From Acanthaster planci (Eukaryota > Echinodermata > Asteroidea > Valvatida > Acanthasteridae), in contig NW_019091355.1 of assembly GCF_001949145.1 (NCBI RefSeq), positions 3,286,814-3,346,256 on the forward strand: a DNA stretch of 59,443 bases. Direction: 5' to 3'. Positions within the stretch are counted from its first letter, which is position 1; each line of letters opens with the position of its first letter. The notes beneath the pieces were generated by a model that worked only from the letters and a program-made list of their open reading frames with translations, was not told where the DNA came from and did not search any database. Of this stretch, positions 49,001-50,002 are shown one piece after another. A program made the position numbers and the translations under genes.

Positions 49001-49487
49001 CCCACTCAACCCCAACGGCCACAAGCCCAGCTCCCACCACAATGGCACCAACATCAAATCCCTGCTGCTGGAGGAGGGCGACTTCGAGGGAGGCGTGGCG
49101 GGCAGCGCGACGGGCACGGTGGTGCCGGCTGTGGTGGGCCTGCTGGTGTTCCTGGCACTCCTGTCGGTGGCTATTCTTCTTGTCGCCAGACGACTCCGGA
49201 GCAGGCGAGCAGCTTCGGAGAACCGGCGGCATCGGAAGCGGCGGGCGGCGGGCAAGCCAGCCCCCAAAGTGGCCAACCGGGACTCCGCGTCAACCAAGTC
49301 ACTTCCCAACAACAAGTCGCCGCCCAAGCTCCAGGAGATCGAGATGGACATGCAGAAAATGGTCAAAGTTAGCACTCTAAATCTGCACAAACCAGAGAAC
49401 TTAAACACGCCGGCCGTCAAGGTCAAAAAGGTTAACCTACAGGTCAAGTTATCCAACGCCGGCATCGAGGGCGGCACAGAAGTTTGA
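3900..49487 (+). CDS. fras1: FRAS1-like extracellular matrix protein, 5' partial, 61 exons
   Basis: This is a giant modular single-pass membrane/basement-membrane protein. The 61 exons listed separately below join to 11,649 nt, giving 3882 residues (window numbering) and a TGA at 49485-49487. Modules in order: VWFC2 (second half) to VWFC6 (about residues 1-304), 14 furin-like repeats (305-983), 12 CSPG repeats (984-2440), five Calx-beta domains (about 2440-3045), a FRAS1-type conserved region (3046-3700), one transmembrane helix and a short tail ending GTEV. The VWFC and FU blocks plus this tail separate FRAS1 from FREM1, FREM2 and FREM3. In vertebrates FRAS1 forms a complex with FREM1 and FREM2 in the sublamina densa and needs the PDZ protein GRIP1 for basal delivery; loss causes Fraser syndrome. 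Human FRAS1 is about 4000 residues, so roughly 125-150 N-terminal residues are missing here. The introns are AT-rich and the exons GC-rich. The product assignment is very firm; the exon borders come from splice consensus and phase, not transcripts. Confidence 0.97.
4524..4657 (+). CDS. fras1: fras1 exon 2: VWFC3, first part
   Basis: Phase 1 to 0, residues 54-98, donor CAG/GTAAGT. It encodes CTYRGVPYRDGAEW, then CTKCRC and a PLFCGQ end. This corresponds to human VWFC3, which also has a PLFC segment. Confidence 0.93.
4859..4942 (+). CDS. fras1: fras1 exon 3: VWFC3 end and VWFC4 start
   Basis: Phase 0 to 0, 28 codons (residues 99-126), donor AAA/GTAAGT. GKCCPECV closes VWFC3 and SCELDGLIYK opens VWFC4, so the module boundary lies inside the exon. 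Confidence 0.92.
5558..5662 (+). CDS. fras1: fras1 exon 4: VWFC4 middle
   Basis: Phase 0 to 0, 35 codons (residues 127-161). It begins DGSQW, the usual start of the second VWFC segment, and contains CTYCKC. The donor is CAG/GTACGT. Confidence 0.93.
6270..6327 (+). CDS. fras1: fras1 exon 5: VWFC4 end
   Basis: Phase 0 to 1, 58 nt. EEQCCPECV closes VWFC4. The exon is short, but its acceptor (a long T-rich tract, then CACAG) and donor (GAAG/GTACAT) fit, and the phase is required by both neighbours. Confidence 0.9.
6886..7019 (+). CDS. fras1: fras1 exon 6: VWFC5, first part
   Basis: Phase 1 to 0, residues 181-225. It encodes PCNDVGTLRY, then GDVWNVSACEFCIC, close to the human VWFC5 segment with its ACEFC core. 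Donor GTG/GTAAGA. Confidence 0.94.
7429..7518 (+). CDS. fras1: fras1 exon 7: VWFC5 end and VWFC6 start
   Basis: Phase 0 to 0, 30 codons. GRCCPECV closes VWFC5 and GYCVHNRITYT opens VWFC6. Acceptor TTTCAG, donor ACG/GTGAGC. Confidence 0.92.
7791..7938 (+). CDS. fras1: fras1 exon 8: VWFC6, remainder
   Basis: Phase 0 to 1, residues 256-304. NGDIWEPDDCRTCVC is followed by a CPPC segment and GQCCPDC. This is the last VWFC module; the phase 1 end matches the furin-like exons that follow. Donor ACTAG/GTAGGG. Confidence 0.94.
7939..9231. other. Intron between VWFC6 and FU1
   Basis: It holds a possible tRNA-headed repeat on the - strand (8455-8725) and a GGGTACC-rich inverted motif (8941-9045). No exon-like cysteine pattern was seen. 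Confidence 0.6.
8455..8725 (-). mobile_element. Possible tRNA-headed repeat
   Basis: On the - strand a tRNA-like head (TGGTTGCTCCGGTGGATAGC and a CCAGGTTCACT B-box relic) is followed by about 200 nt of GC-rich unique body. There is only one copy in the window, so the limits are uncertain. Confidence 0.35.
9232..9369 (+). CDS. fras1: fras1 exon 9: furin-like (FU) repeat 1
   Basis: Phase 1 to 1, 46 codons. It has the FU cysteine spacing (CRPECLTC...GCLTC...GRCVDSC). A second AG four bases later (9236) would break the phase, so 9232 is chosen as the start. Confidence 0.93.
9686..9826 (+). CDS. fras1: fras1 exon 10: FU repeat 2
   Basis: Phase 1 to 1, 47 codons, starting CHETCLSC and containing HCLTC and GFFEQDGIC. 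Acceptor GGTAG, donor ATCG/GTAAGA. Confidence 0.93.
10355..10498 (+). CDS. fras1: fras1 exon 11: FU repeat 3
   Basis: Phase 1 to 1, 48 codons, with CHSSCQECTGPRKSDCLVC and CVPECGQEYY. It is followed by the largest intron in the window (4.7 kb). Confidence 0.93.
10499..15214. other. Largest intron (4.7 kb), between FU3 and FU4
   Basis: Includes one copy of a dispersed repeat (11267-11349). On the - strand around 11850-13520 several medium open frames occur side by side, but none shows a family I can name, and they are interrupted by stops; a decayed mobile element is possible. No missing FU exon is expected because FU3 and FU4 are adjacent in human numbering. Confidence 0.6.
11267..11349 (+). 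repeat. Dispersed repeat, copy 1
   Basis: About 83 bp similar to 47938-48019: both run from CAAGTCACAAGCT through AAAGCATTC and TTTGTCA to TGTTCACCCT and GACTGGTCTTGTG. Intronic, same orientation. Confidence 0.6.
15215..15355 (+). CDS. fras1: fras1 exon 12: FU repeat 4
   Basis: Phase 1 to 1, 47 codons, with CEPSCFSC, RCILCPANQLLRDGSC and GAGFYQ. Acceptor TCTCACAG, donor GAAG/GTGAGA. Confidence 0.93.
16075..16215 (+). CDS. fras1: fras1 exon 13: FU repeat 5
   Basis: Phase 1 to 1, 47 codons, with CHHTCQYCRGPSIYECMAC and GFFDNENTC. Donor ACAC/GTGAGT. Confidence 0.93.
16708..16881 (+). CDS. fras1: fras1 exon 14: FU repeat 6 (long form)
   Basis: Phase 1 to 1, 58 codons, about 11 more than a standard FU exon here. 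The extra residues lie between CSSC and CTARC, the same place where human FRAS1 FU6 is enlarged. Acceptor CTTCCAG, donor ATAC/GTAAGT. Confidence 0.93.
17422..17562 (+). CDS. fras1: fras1 exon 15: FU repeat 7
   Basis: Phase 1 to 1, 47 codons, with CNPTCLTCTGQSINSCTSC and GRCEKQC. Donor TTAG/GTAAAG. Confidence 0.93.
18102..18245 (+). CDS. fras1: fras1 exon 16: FU repeat 8
   Basis: Phase 1 to 1, 48 codons, with CHPSCRVCFGPAPNQCLAC and GTCSAGC. Donor CAAG/GTAAAG. Confidence 0.93.
18246..20457. other. Intron between FU8 and FU9 (2.2 kb)
   Basis: AT-rich unique sequence; I see no coding pattern, clear repeat or element ends in it. Confidence 0.55.
20458..20619 (+). CDS. fras1: fras1 exon 17: FU repeat 9 (long first loop)
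   Basis: Phase 1 to 1, 54 codons. CDSACGTC is followed by an extended loop before CTEC, as in human FU9. The donor AAAG/GTTGGT departs from the usual GTAAGT/GTGAGT consensus, but the phase and the FU end support it. Confidence 0.9.
21403..21546 (+). CDS. fras1: fras1 exon 18: FU repeat 10
   Basis: Phase 1 to 1, 48 codons, with CHISCRTCDGPSVFDCSTC and a YYDDGGVC end. Donor AAAG/GTGAGA. Confidence 0.93.
22019..22162 (+). CDS. fras1: fras1 exon 19: FU repeat 11
   Basis: Phase 1 to 1, 48 codons, with CQANCLECESPYECLVC, then RNPNDVLQFGEC, close to the matching human FU11 segment. Acceptor TTTTTTAG, donor CAAG/GTGGGT. Confidence 0.93.
22404..22544 (+). CDS. fras1: fras1 exon 20: FU repeat 12
   Basis: Phase 1 to 1, 47 codons, with CDWSCNACSGPTARDCTLC. 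The ECDWSC start is shared with human FU12. Donor AGAG/GTCAGG. Confidence 0.93.
22822..22962 (+). CDS. fras1: fras1 exon 21: FU repeat 13
   Basis: Phase 1 to 1, 47 codons, with CGEDCKTCSSPGVCTSC and LLLGDQCVTHCG. Donor CGAG/GTAAAG. Confidence 0.93.
23431..23571 (+). CDS. fras1: fras1 exon 22: FU repeat 14
   Basis: Phase 1 to 1, 47 codons, with CPWNCLECSTPDQCTNC and LLRGSCEADC. The acceptor follows a C-only tract (23416-23426). This is the last cysteine-rich repeat before the CSPG block. Confidence 0.93.
23800..23882 (-). mobile_element. Second tRNA-like repeat family, copy a
   Basis: Read on the - strand it gives GGTGGTCGAGTGGTTAAG (A box) and GGGTTTGAGTCTC (B box), like a tRNA with a long variable arm (Ser/Leu type) around a CTAGTAAGC block. 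It sits in the intron between exons 22 and 23. Confidence 0.6.
24167..24846 (+). CDS. fras1: fras1 exon 23: CSPG repeats 1 and 2
   Basis: Phase 1 to 0, residues 984-1210. It opens with a short linker holding an NGT sequon, then two CSPG repeats with their glycine cores (PTNGELIK and PRHGRLIKL) and the RFVHD and NIRYVHDGSE strands. It is the longest uninterrupted CSPG exon, with no intron between the repeats. Confidence 0.94.
25294..25453 (+). CDS. fras1: fras1 exon 24: CSPG repeat 3, N-terminal part
   Basis: Phase 0 to 1, residues 1211-1263. DNKGPILINN, then an FDVDSPNNELMFTL segment typical of the CSPG D-x-D turn. Donor AGTG/GTAAGC. Confidence 0.93.
25512..25817. mobile_element. Short TIR element (MITE) in intron 24
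   Basis: Imperfect terminal inverted repeats of about 40 bp: the left end begins TTAAAGAGCACC, and the right end, read backwards, begins TTAAAGGGCACC. Both then share GGAAAACATGTTTTC. The 306-bp length and lack of coding capacity fit a non-autonomous DNA element. TTAA stands at both outer ends. Confidence 0.7.
26165..26343 (+). CDS. fras1: fras1 exon 25: CSPG repeat 3, middle part
   Basis: Phase 1 to 0, residues 1264-1323. It carries FAQEDINQGRVYYRHSGG, the CSPG signature, almost as in human CSPG3. Donor GAG/GTCAGT. Confidence 0.93.
26600..26716 (+). CDS. fras1: fras1 exon 26: CSPG repeat 3 end, CSPG 4 start
   Basis: Phase 0 to 0, 39 codons. VADTAHNVLSDQAFNIEV is followed by the inter-repeat NNDEPPRL linker. 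Donor CGG/GTTAGT is acceptable but weak. Confidence 0.9.
26729..26890. repeat. Degenerate ATCAGTAATC-type repeat
   Basis: An irregular series of ATCAGTA and AATCA words over about 160 bp just after exon 26, for example 26740-26800. It looks like an eroded short tandem repeat. Confidence 0.55.
27247..27351 (+). CDS. fras1: fras1 exon 27: CSPG repeat 4, first part
   Basis: Phase 0 to 0, 35 codons. VFEGEITPITNTHLAYTDVD, then the SPDPDLVYNIT strand. Acceptor TTCCCAG, donor CAG/GTCAGC. Confidence 0.92.
27572..27722 (+). CDS. fras1: fras1 exon 28: CSPG repeat 4, middle
   Basis: Phase 0 to 1, residues 1398-1447. IGQGSIEYVDRP, FTQADINAQKIIYRPP and a FKFFF strand. The YRPP in place of Y-x-H is shared with human CSPG4. 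Confidence 0.92.
28031..28272. mobile_element. Fold-back/MITE element with about 80-bp TIRs
   Basis: The left end starts GGGGCCAATTTCACAG and the reverse complement of the right end starts identically. Similarity continues through GCTGCTTAAGCACAAA and AAAACCTTG to a GGTTACC/GGTAACC block, so most of the 242 bp can fold into one stem. It ends 63 bp before the acceptor of exon 29. Confidence 0.78.
28336..28599 (+). CDS. fras1: fras1 exon 29: CSPG repeat 4 end, CSPG 5 first half
   Basis: Phase 1 to 1, residues 1448-1535. VADSVPGGNLVGPKPFTI closes repeat 4; LDTPQTDLVYTL and PEHGFILKSG belong to repeat 5. The acceptor lies 63 bp after a fold-back element (28031-28272). Confidence 0.93.
29003..29402 (+). 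CDS. fras1: fras1 exon 30: CSPG repeat 5 end, most of CSPG 6
   Basis: Phase 1 to 2, residues 1536-1668. FHYVHDSSQTEQDSFEI closes repeat 5. Repeat 6 has FEDDDSVDSEIVLTL and the FTQADISAYNI strand. The phase 2 end is rare in this gene and is matched by exon 31. Donor AAG/GTAACG. Confidence 0.93.
29624..29665. repeat. 42-bp near-perfect palindrome
   Basis: Two 21-bp arms starting AGGTGGAAAGGC and meeting without a loop at GGTAG/CTACC, with one mismatch that would be G-U in RNA. GTGTC/GACAC words stand outside the arms. Intron between exons 30 and 31. Confidence 0.85.
29899..30061 (+). CDS. fras1: fras1 exon 31: CSPG repeat 6 end, CSPG 7 start
   Basis: Phase 2 to 0, residues 1669-1723. RYVAEGEIGSQAVTD, FFNVSD (an N-glycosylation sequon) and the PVNDQPPSV linker. 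Acceptor CGTTGCAG, donor CGG/GTAGGT. Confidence 0.92.
30382..30514 (+). CDS. fras1: fras1 exon 32: CSPG repeat 7, first part
   Basis: Phase 0 to 1, residues 1724-1767. LVEGARELISSANIRATDLD, then PTFGFIENIRS. This repeat is less regular than the others, as in vertebrates. Confidence 0.91.
30921..31111 (+). CDS. fras1: fras1 exon 33: CSPG repeat 7, second part
   Basis: Phase 1 to 0, residues 1768-1831. IYYVQSVHRNVEPTQDGFLF parallels the human repeat 7 strand with its QSVH core. An NIT sequon lies near the end. Donor AGG/GTATGT. Confidence 0.93.
31286..31703 (+). CDS. fras1: fras1 exon 34: CSPG repeat 8
   Basis: Phase 0 to 1, residues 1832-1970. It holds one whole repeat: linker LVNDEEPML, SDLDTGPEDLIFTV, and VVYVHDGSEVKTDSFGVSL, then the INDETPRV linker and the start of repeat 9. 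Donor ATTG/GTGAGA. Confidence 0.94.
32000..32191 (+). CDS. fras1: fras1 exon 35: CSPG repeat 9, first part
   Basis: Phase 1 to 1, residues 1971-2034. AEDVDSENMQLIYTL, PTVGQLQFLLNGE and FTQNDIDNG. Donor AACG/GTAGGT. Confidence 0.93.
32302..32421 (+). CDS. fras1: fras1 exon 36: CSPG repeat 9, second part
   Basis: Phase 1 to 1, 40 codons. YVRYVHDPIEAAG, FKFTLSDPEGNELIDQSF. Only a 110-nt intron separates it from exon 35, the shortest in the window. Confidence 0.92.
32831..33135 (+). CDS. fras1: fras1 exon 37: CSPG repeat 10
   Basis: Phase 1 to 0, residues 2075-2176. ILANRGLTLAEGTSK, ATDVDSVPGRLVYLI, PTYGQLEF, FTQADLAAKTVAYVHTSEE. Donor CAG/GTAAAG. Confidence 0.94.
33492..33667. repeat. 22-bp minisatellite, 8 units
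   Basis: Eight consecutive 22-nt units each starting GCCATGGTGTAG. Unit 2 has one C-to-G change; the others look identical. Because 22 is not a multiple of 3 and the unit lacks stops on the - strand, all three - frames are open there; these are artefacts of the repeat. It lies 43 bp before the exon 38 acceptor. Confidence 0.95.
33711..33851 (+). CDS. fras1: fras1 exon 38: CSPG repeat 10 end, CSPG 11 start
   Basis: Phase 0 to 0, 47 codons. VTQTFYITLTPVDDSLP, then NLGMRVQEGVRKSITEFELK, nearly the human sequence. The acceptor lies 40 bp after an 8-copy minisatellite. Donor CCG/GTCAGT. Confidence 0.94.
34238..34325 (-). mobile_element. Second tRNA-like repeat family, copy b
   Basis: The - strand shares TGGTCAAGGGGTTAAGG, the CTAGTAAGCAGGAGGTCCTG block and a GGGTTTCAGT B-box relic with copy a. 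The flank GCGGTTGGCTGGTTGG (+ strand, 34303-34318) also matches copy a. Intron between exons 38 and 39. Confidence 0.58.
34533..34781 (+). CDS. fras1: fras1 exon 39: CSPG repeat 11, remainder
   Basis: Phase 0 to 0, residues 2224-2306. FTIFRQPQHGTIDYT, then YENRISYSHDGSNTLEDSF and the insert FIIEQGTELITT before the last strand, all with human counterparts. Donor CAG/GTAGCC is weak but in phase. Confidence 0.93.
35554..35646 (+). CDS. fras1: fras1 exon 40: CSPG repeat 11 end, CSPG 12 start
   Basis: Phase 0 to 0, 31 codons. TFQITILPVDDGTPRI, then TNLGLSYLEYLDEQ. Acceptor CATTCCAG, donor CAG/GTCAGT. Confidence 0.92.
36126..36276 (+). CDS. fras1: fras1 exon 41: CSPG repeat 12, middle
   Basis: Phase 0 to 1, residues 2338-2387. 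ITRKNLATMDADTPDNLLVY, PPNHGILES, VFTQ. Donor CAGG/GTAAGT. Confidence 0.93.
36865..37091 (+). CDS. fras1: fras1 exon 42: CSPG repeat 12 end, Calx-beta 1 start
   Basis: Phase 1 to 0, residues 2388-2463. EDINNGIIHYAL and FVFDVADSKPNTVSG end repeat 12. YNVSETAGVISVPVKRSGN is the first strand pair of Calx-beta 1. The transition occurs inside the exon. Donor CAG/GTATGC. Confidence 0.93.
37659..37917 (+). CDS. fras1: fras1 exon 43: Calx-beta 1, remainder
   Basis: Phase 0 to 1, residues 2464-2549. YAIVLCRTESG, QVQFEEREDTKLCSIVINDD, VFEGLEDFIVELS. The DD...E..E acidic cluster is the expected Ca2+-binding pattern of Calx-beta folds. Confidence 0.95.
37919..38045. repeat. Degenerate TTTGA/TTGAT simple repeat
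   Basis: An AT-rich intronic run with many GATTTGATTT-type pentamer steps, most regular at 37970-38011. It starts directly after the donor of exon 43. Confidence 0.8.
38252..38332 (+). CDS. fras1: fras1 exon 44: Calx-beta 2, first strands
   Basis: Phase 1 to 1, 27 codons. PSIEFDQLVFHVNESSGFLF, then APVTRKG. The NES sequon is shared with human FRAS1 at this site. Confidence 0.92.
38541..38793 (-). mobile_element. tRNA-derived SINE-like repeat, copy 2 (single unit plus spacer)
   Basis: On the - strand this has the spacer sequence (ending with AGAGCCACCAACGTAGGGC) followed by one tRNA-like unit (38543-38620) with A box TAGCTCAGTTAGTAGAGCA. The B box is mutated (GATTCACATCC). It is in the intron between exons 44 and 45, antisense to the gene. 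Confidence 0.78.
38958..39127 (+). CDS. fras1: fras1 exon 45: Calx-beta 2, middle
   Basis: Phase 1 to 0, residues 2577-2633. AICFTIPGTATGSSL, LESGSDYKTRGMDGEYRVVF. Donor AAG/GTCTGT is non-consensus at +3 and +4, but the phase and the next exon fit. Confidence 0.91.
39443..39566 (+). CDS. fras1: fras1 exon 46: Calx-beta 2 end
   Basis: Phase 0 to 1, residues 2634-2674. IIDDAMFEAEEEFEIALA carries the acidic motif; NGPND closes the domain as in the human protein. The acceptor follows a C10 tract. Confidence 0.93.
39943..40154 (+). CDS. fras1: fras1 exon 47: Calx-beta 3, first part
   Basis: Phase 1 to 0, residues 2675-2745. SLSQNTYIFNENAGTVEIEV, VRHGSDLS, and a PSDPPSATPGADFVPST stretch close to the human one. 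Donor GAG/GTAGTT is weak. Confidence 0.93.
40357..40504 (+). CDS. fras1: fras1 exon 48: Calx-beta 3 end
   Basis: Phase 0 to 1, residues 2746-2794. VCRVTIVDDTASPQMEGNET, FVVYLSSAMG and the INDTVDD end. It has two N-glycosylation sequons (NET, NDT). Confidence 0.93.
40848..40867. repeat. Hairpin made of one telomere-like pair of words
   Basis: CACCCTAA, a CCCC loop and TTAGGGTG, an 8-bp perfect stem in the intron before exon 49. Only one unit each way, so it is not an internal telomeric array. Confidence 0.7.
40967..41172 (+). CDS. fras1: fras1 exon 49: Calx-beta 4, first part
   Basis: Phase 1 to 0, residues 2795-2863. FSLSEVKVEEHQGLVHIPVV, RSGDLSFESSVRCFTRQHSA, then the EERRNTDEF-like region before a beta strand. 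Donor AAG/GTTAGT. Confidence 0.93.
41435..41591 (+). CDS. fras1: fras1 exon 50: Calx-beta 4 end
   Basis: Phase 0 to 1, residues 2864-2915. VKNCTVGIVDDQTYEADEQF holds a sequon and the acidic motif; RIG/QIGKNN then TEDA-type end. Donor GACG/GTGAGT. Confidence 0.93.
41676..42288. mobile_element. piggyBac-like non-autonomous element with TTAA flanks
   Basis: TTAA at 41676-41679 and 42285-42288 flank a 605-bp core. The core ends are CCACTTGCCGCCGGG (41680-41694) and its inverted copy CCCGGCAGCAAGTGG (42270-42284), 14 of 15 matching. Duplication of TTAA is the signature of piggyBac-type transposition. No transposase reading frame is inside. Intron between exons 50 and 51. Confidence 0.75.
42438..42638 (+). 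CDS. fras1: fras1 exon 51: Calx-beta 5, first part
   Basis: Phase 1 to 1, residues 2916-2982. PTVQFERMAYSVREPSDPDE, RTGDQNRTS, STRDGSAKSGVDY; the last motif is almost unchanged from human. Donor CCAG/GTACCC. Confidence 0.94.
43011..43198 (+). CDS. fras1: fras1 exon 52: Calx-beta 5 end
   Basis: Phase 1 to 0, residues 2983-3045. YNKDMEWHETFSVVLGPDDP, TATVTII-type strand and DEEAAGS. The usual DD pair of the other four Calx-beta domains is replaced by NKDMEW, as in vertebrate FRAS1. Confidence 0.94.
43628..43711 (+). CDS. fras1: fras1 exon 53: post-Calx linker
   Basis: Phase 0 to 0, 28 codons. VVSLMDYDDIADSL and SPGYPL-like APGYPLICVT, matching the human linker between Calx-beta 5 and the conserved membrane-proximal region. 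Donor ACT/GTAAGT. Confidence 0.92.
44555..45474 (+). CDS. fras1: fras1 exon 54: FRAS1/FREM conserved membrane-proximal region
   Basis: Phase 0 to 2, residues 3074-3379; at 920 nt it is the largest exon in the window. Blocks include PCDPHYP, YFSRRFHVRC, SVEIPHQDGMLPAIST, HLNLKSCTWTFDAYY, MTELIDLCGG and YVSYIYVTAP, all near-identical to human FRAS1. The family function of this region is not firmly defined. The last codon is split (phase 2) and completed by exon 55. Confidence 0.96.
45926..46053 (+). CDS. fras1: fras1 exon 55: conserved membrane-proximal region
   Basis: Phase 2 to 1, residues 3380-3422. TILWRTGLETDSVLSGRLEV, then IIDFKTTTKFRG; close to human. Acceptor TTGTCAG, donor AGAG/GTCAGT. 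Confidence 0.94.
46186..46346 (+). CDS. fras1: fras1 exon 56: conserved membrane-proximal region
   Basis: Phase 1 to 0, residues 3423-3476. LFVMDHHTLPDY, NLQQLWSEGTFDSPQQLWRA. Donor AAG/GTGAGG. Confidence 0.94.
46639..46751 (+). CDS. fras1: fras1 exon 57: conserved membrane-proximal region
   Basis: Phase 0 to 2, residues 3477-3513. DYSGDYVIELLPCTVTPTQS, VCTAHPPEK. The split codon is completed by exon 58. Donor GAA/GTAAGT. Confidence 0.93.
46940..47106 (+). CDS. fras1: fras1 exon 58: conserved membrane-proximal region
   Basis: Phase 2 to 1, residues 3514-3569. PIAFQQTNRPVPVVYSLSTE, NNEKVFLMNP and EMDYKGSF, nearly the human sequence. Donor AAAG/GTAGAA. Confidence 0.95.
47434..47515 (+). mobile_element. 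Second tRNA-like repeat family, copy c
   Basis: The + strand has GATGGAGTGGTTAAGACAT, the shared CTAGTAAGCA block and an intact B box GGTTCGAGTCC (47491-47501). Intron between exons 58 and 59. Confidence 0.6.
47609..47814 (+). CDS. fras1: fras1 exon 59: conserved membrane-proximal region
   Basis: Phase 1 to 0, residues 3570-3638. RVLWNPDQDLDRAYKLQIEK, LCTGADGFVPYYDPDG, QENRKLKHRFL. Donor CTG/GTGAGA. Confidence 0.95.
47938..48019 (+). repeat. Dispersed repeat, copy 2
   Basis: Partner of 11267-11349, in the intron between exons 59 and 60. The sequence on either side (AGTC and GACC/GACT words) also looks alike, so the true element may be longer. Confidence 0.6.
48313..48459 (+). CDS. fras1: fras1 exon 60: conserved membrane-proximal region
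   Basis: Phase 0 to 0, 49 codons. DVPFDANFAS, VSNMPGVDGFIMKVDPLYK; human has the same NMPGVDGF block. Donor AAG/GTAGGC. Confidence 0.95.
48900..49487 (+). CDS. fras1: fras1 exon 61 (last): cleavage motif, transmembrane helix, PDZ-ligand tail
   Basis: Phase 0 to stop, 195 codons plus TGA at 49485. Order: VQSGHQWYMQVIYTIGPSD; a furin-type motif RFRR at 48966-48977; an NGT sequon (49041); an acidic stretch; a transmembrane helix of about 24 residues (49116-49187); a basic stop-transfer cluster (RRLRSRR); a lysine-rich tail; and the terminal GTEV. The extracellular stub, single helix and short tail match vertebrate FRAS1, including a VKKVNLQV block resembling the human VKRLNLEV and the identical last four residues. 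Confidence 0.96.
   Translation, partial: VQSGHQWYMQVIYTIGPSDSLPRFRRSLLASVPNPLNPNGHKPSSHHNGTNIKSLLLEEGDFEGGVAGSATGTVVPAVVGLLVFLALLSVAILLVARRLRSRRAASENRRHRKRRAAGKPAPKVANRDSASTKSLPNNKSPPKLQEIEMDMQKMVKVSTLNLHKPENLNTPAVKVKKVNLQVKLSNAGIEGGTEV
48966..48977 (+). other. fras1: Candidate proprotein-convertase site (RFRR)
   Basis: The codons read R-F-R-R followed by S, fitting the R-x-K/R-R furin consensus, about 50 residues before the membrane. Vertebrate FRAS1 has a basic processing motif in the same stub, so shedding of the ectodomain is plausible; it is inferred, not shown. Confidence 0.6.
49116..49187 (+). other. fras1: Transmembrane helix of FRAS1
   Basis: About 24 residues from TVVPAVV to ILLVA, uninterrupted by charges and flanked by acidic residues outside and RRLRSRR inside. 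By the positive-inside rule the C-terminal tail is cytoplasmic. Confidence 0.93.
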
Positions 49488-49962
49488 TGGTTTGTTCCGG
49501 CCCTGTACATTTTTAGTTGTCAATTGTTTTGTTTGCATTATTTAAATACCAAAATATGAAACAAGGGTGCTTTAAATGTTATTTTTTTTATATCGGTACA
49601 TTTTTTATTGTGTCGTCAACTCAAGAAAAGCGTTTTGACTTTTTTTTTTAAAGAACATATGCCACAGGAGTTTAAAGAGAGAGAGCCAAGGTGGCATTTT
49701 CTACCTCTAAGTTGTTTTCGTTGTGGTTACACTATCCCAAGCCTATGCTATTAAATGTATTTCTACAGATTGTAAGTAGCTGCCTATTTATGTGTATTGA
49801 GCTTAAAGCGTATCAGCAGTCAACTTTTTTTCACACTGTTGCTGTTTTTTGCCACTGTTTGTAAAAATTGAAAAAAAAAAAAGAAAGAAAGAAAATGGTC
49901 TTCCTCGCTTTGTTGGAGAATGTAGACAGCTTTAATGCTATTCAACTAATTTAAATGACATC

Positions 49963-50002
49963 ATGCCTAAAAATCAATTAGTATGCCTAAAAATCAATTA
50001 GT
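49963..50002. repeat. Perfect 20-bp tandem duplication
   Basis: The unit beginning ATGCCTAAAAATC occurs twice without mismatch in the probable 3' UTR. A recent duplication is likely; no function is suggested. Confidence 0.9.
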
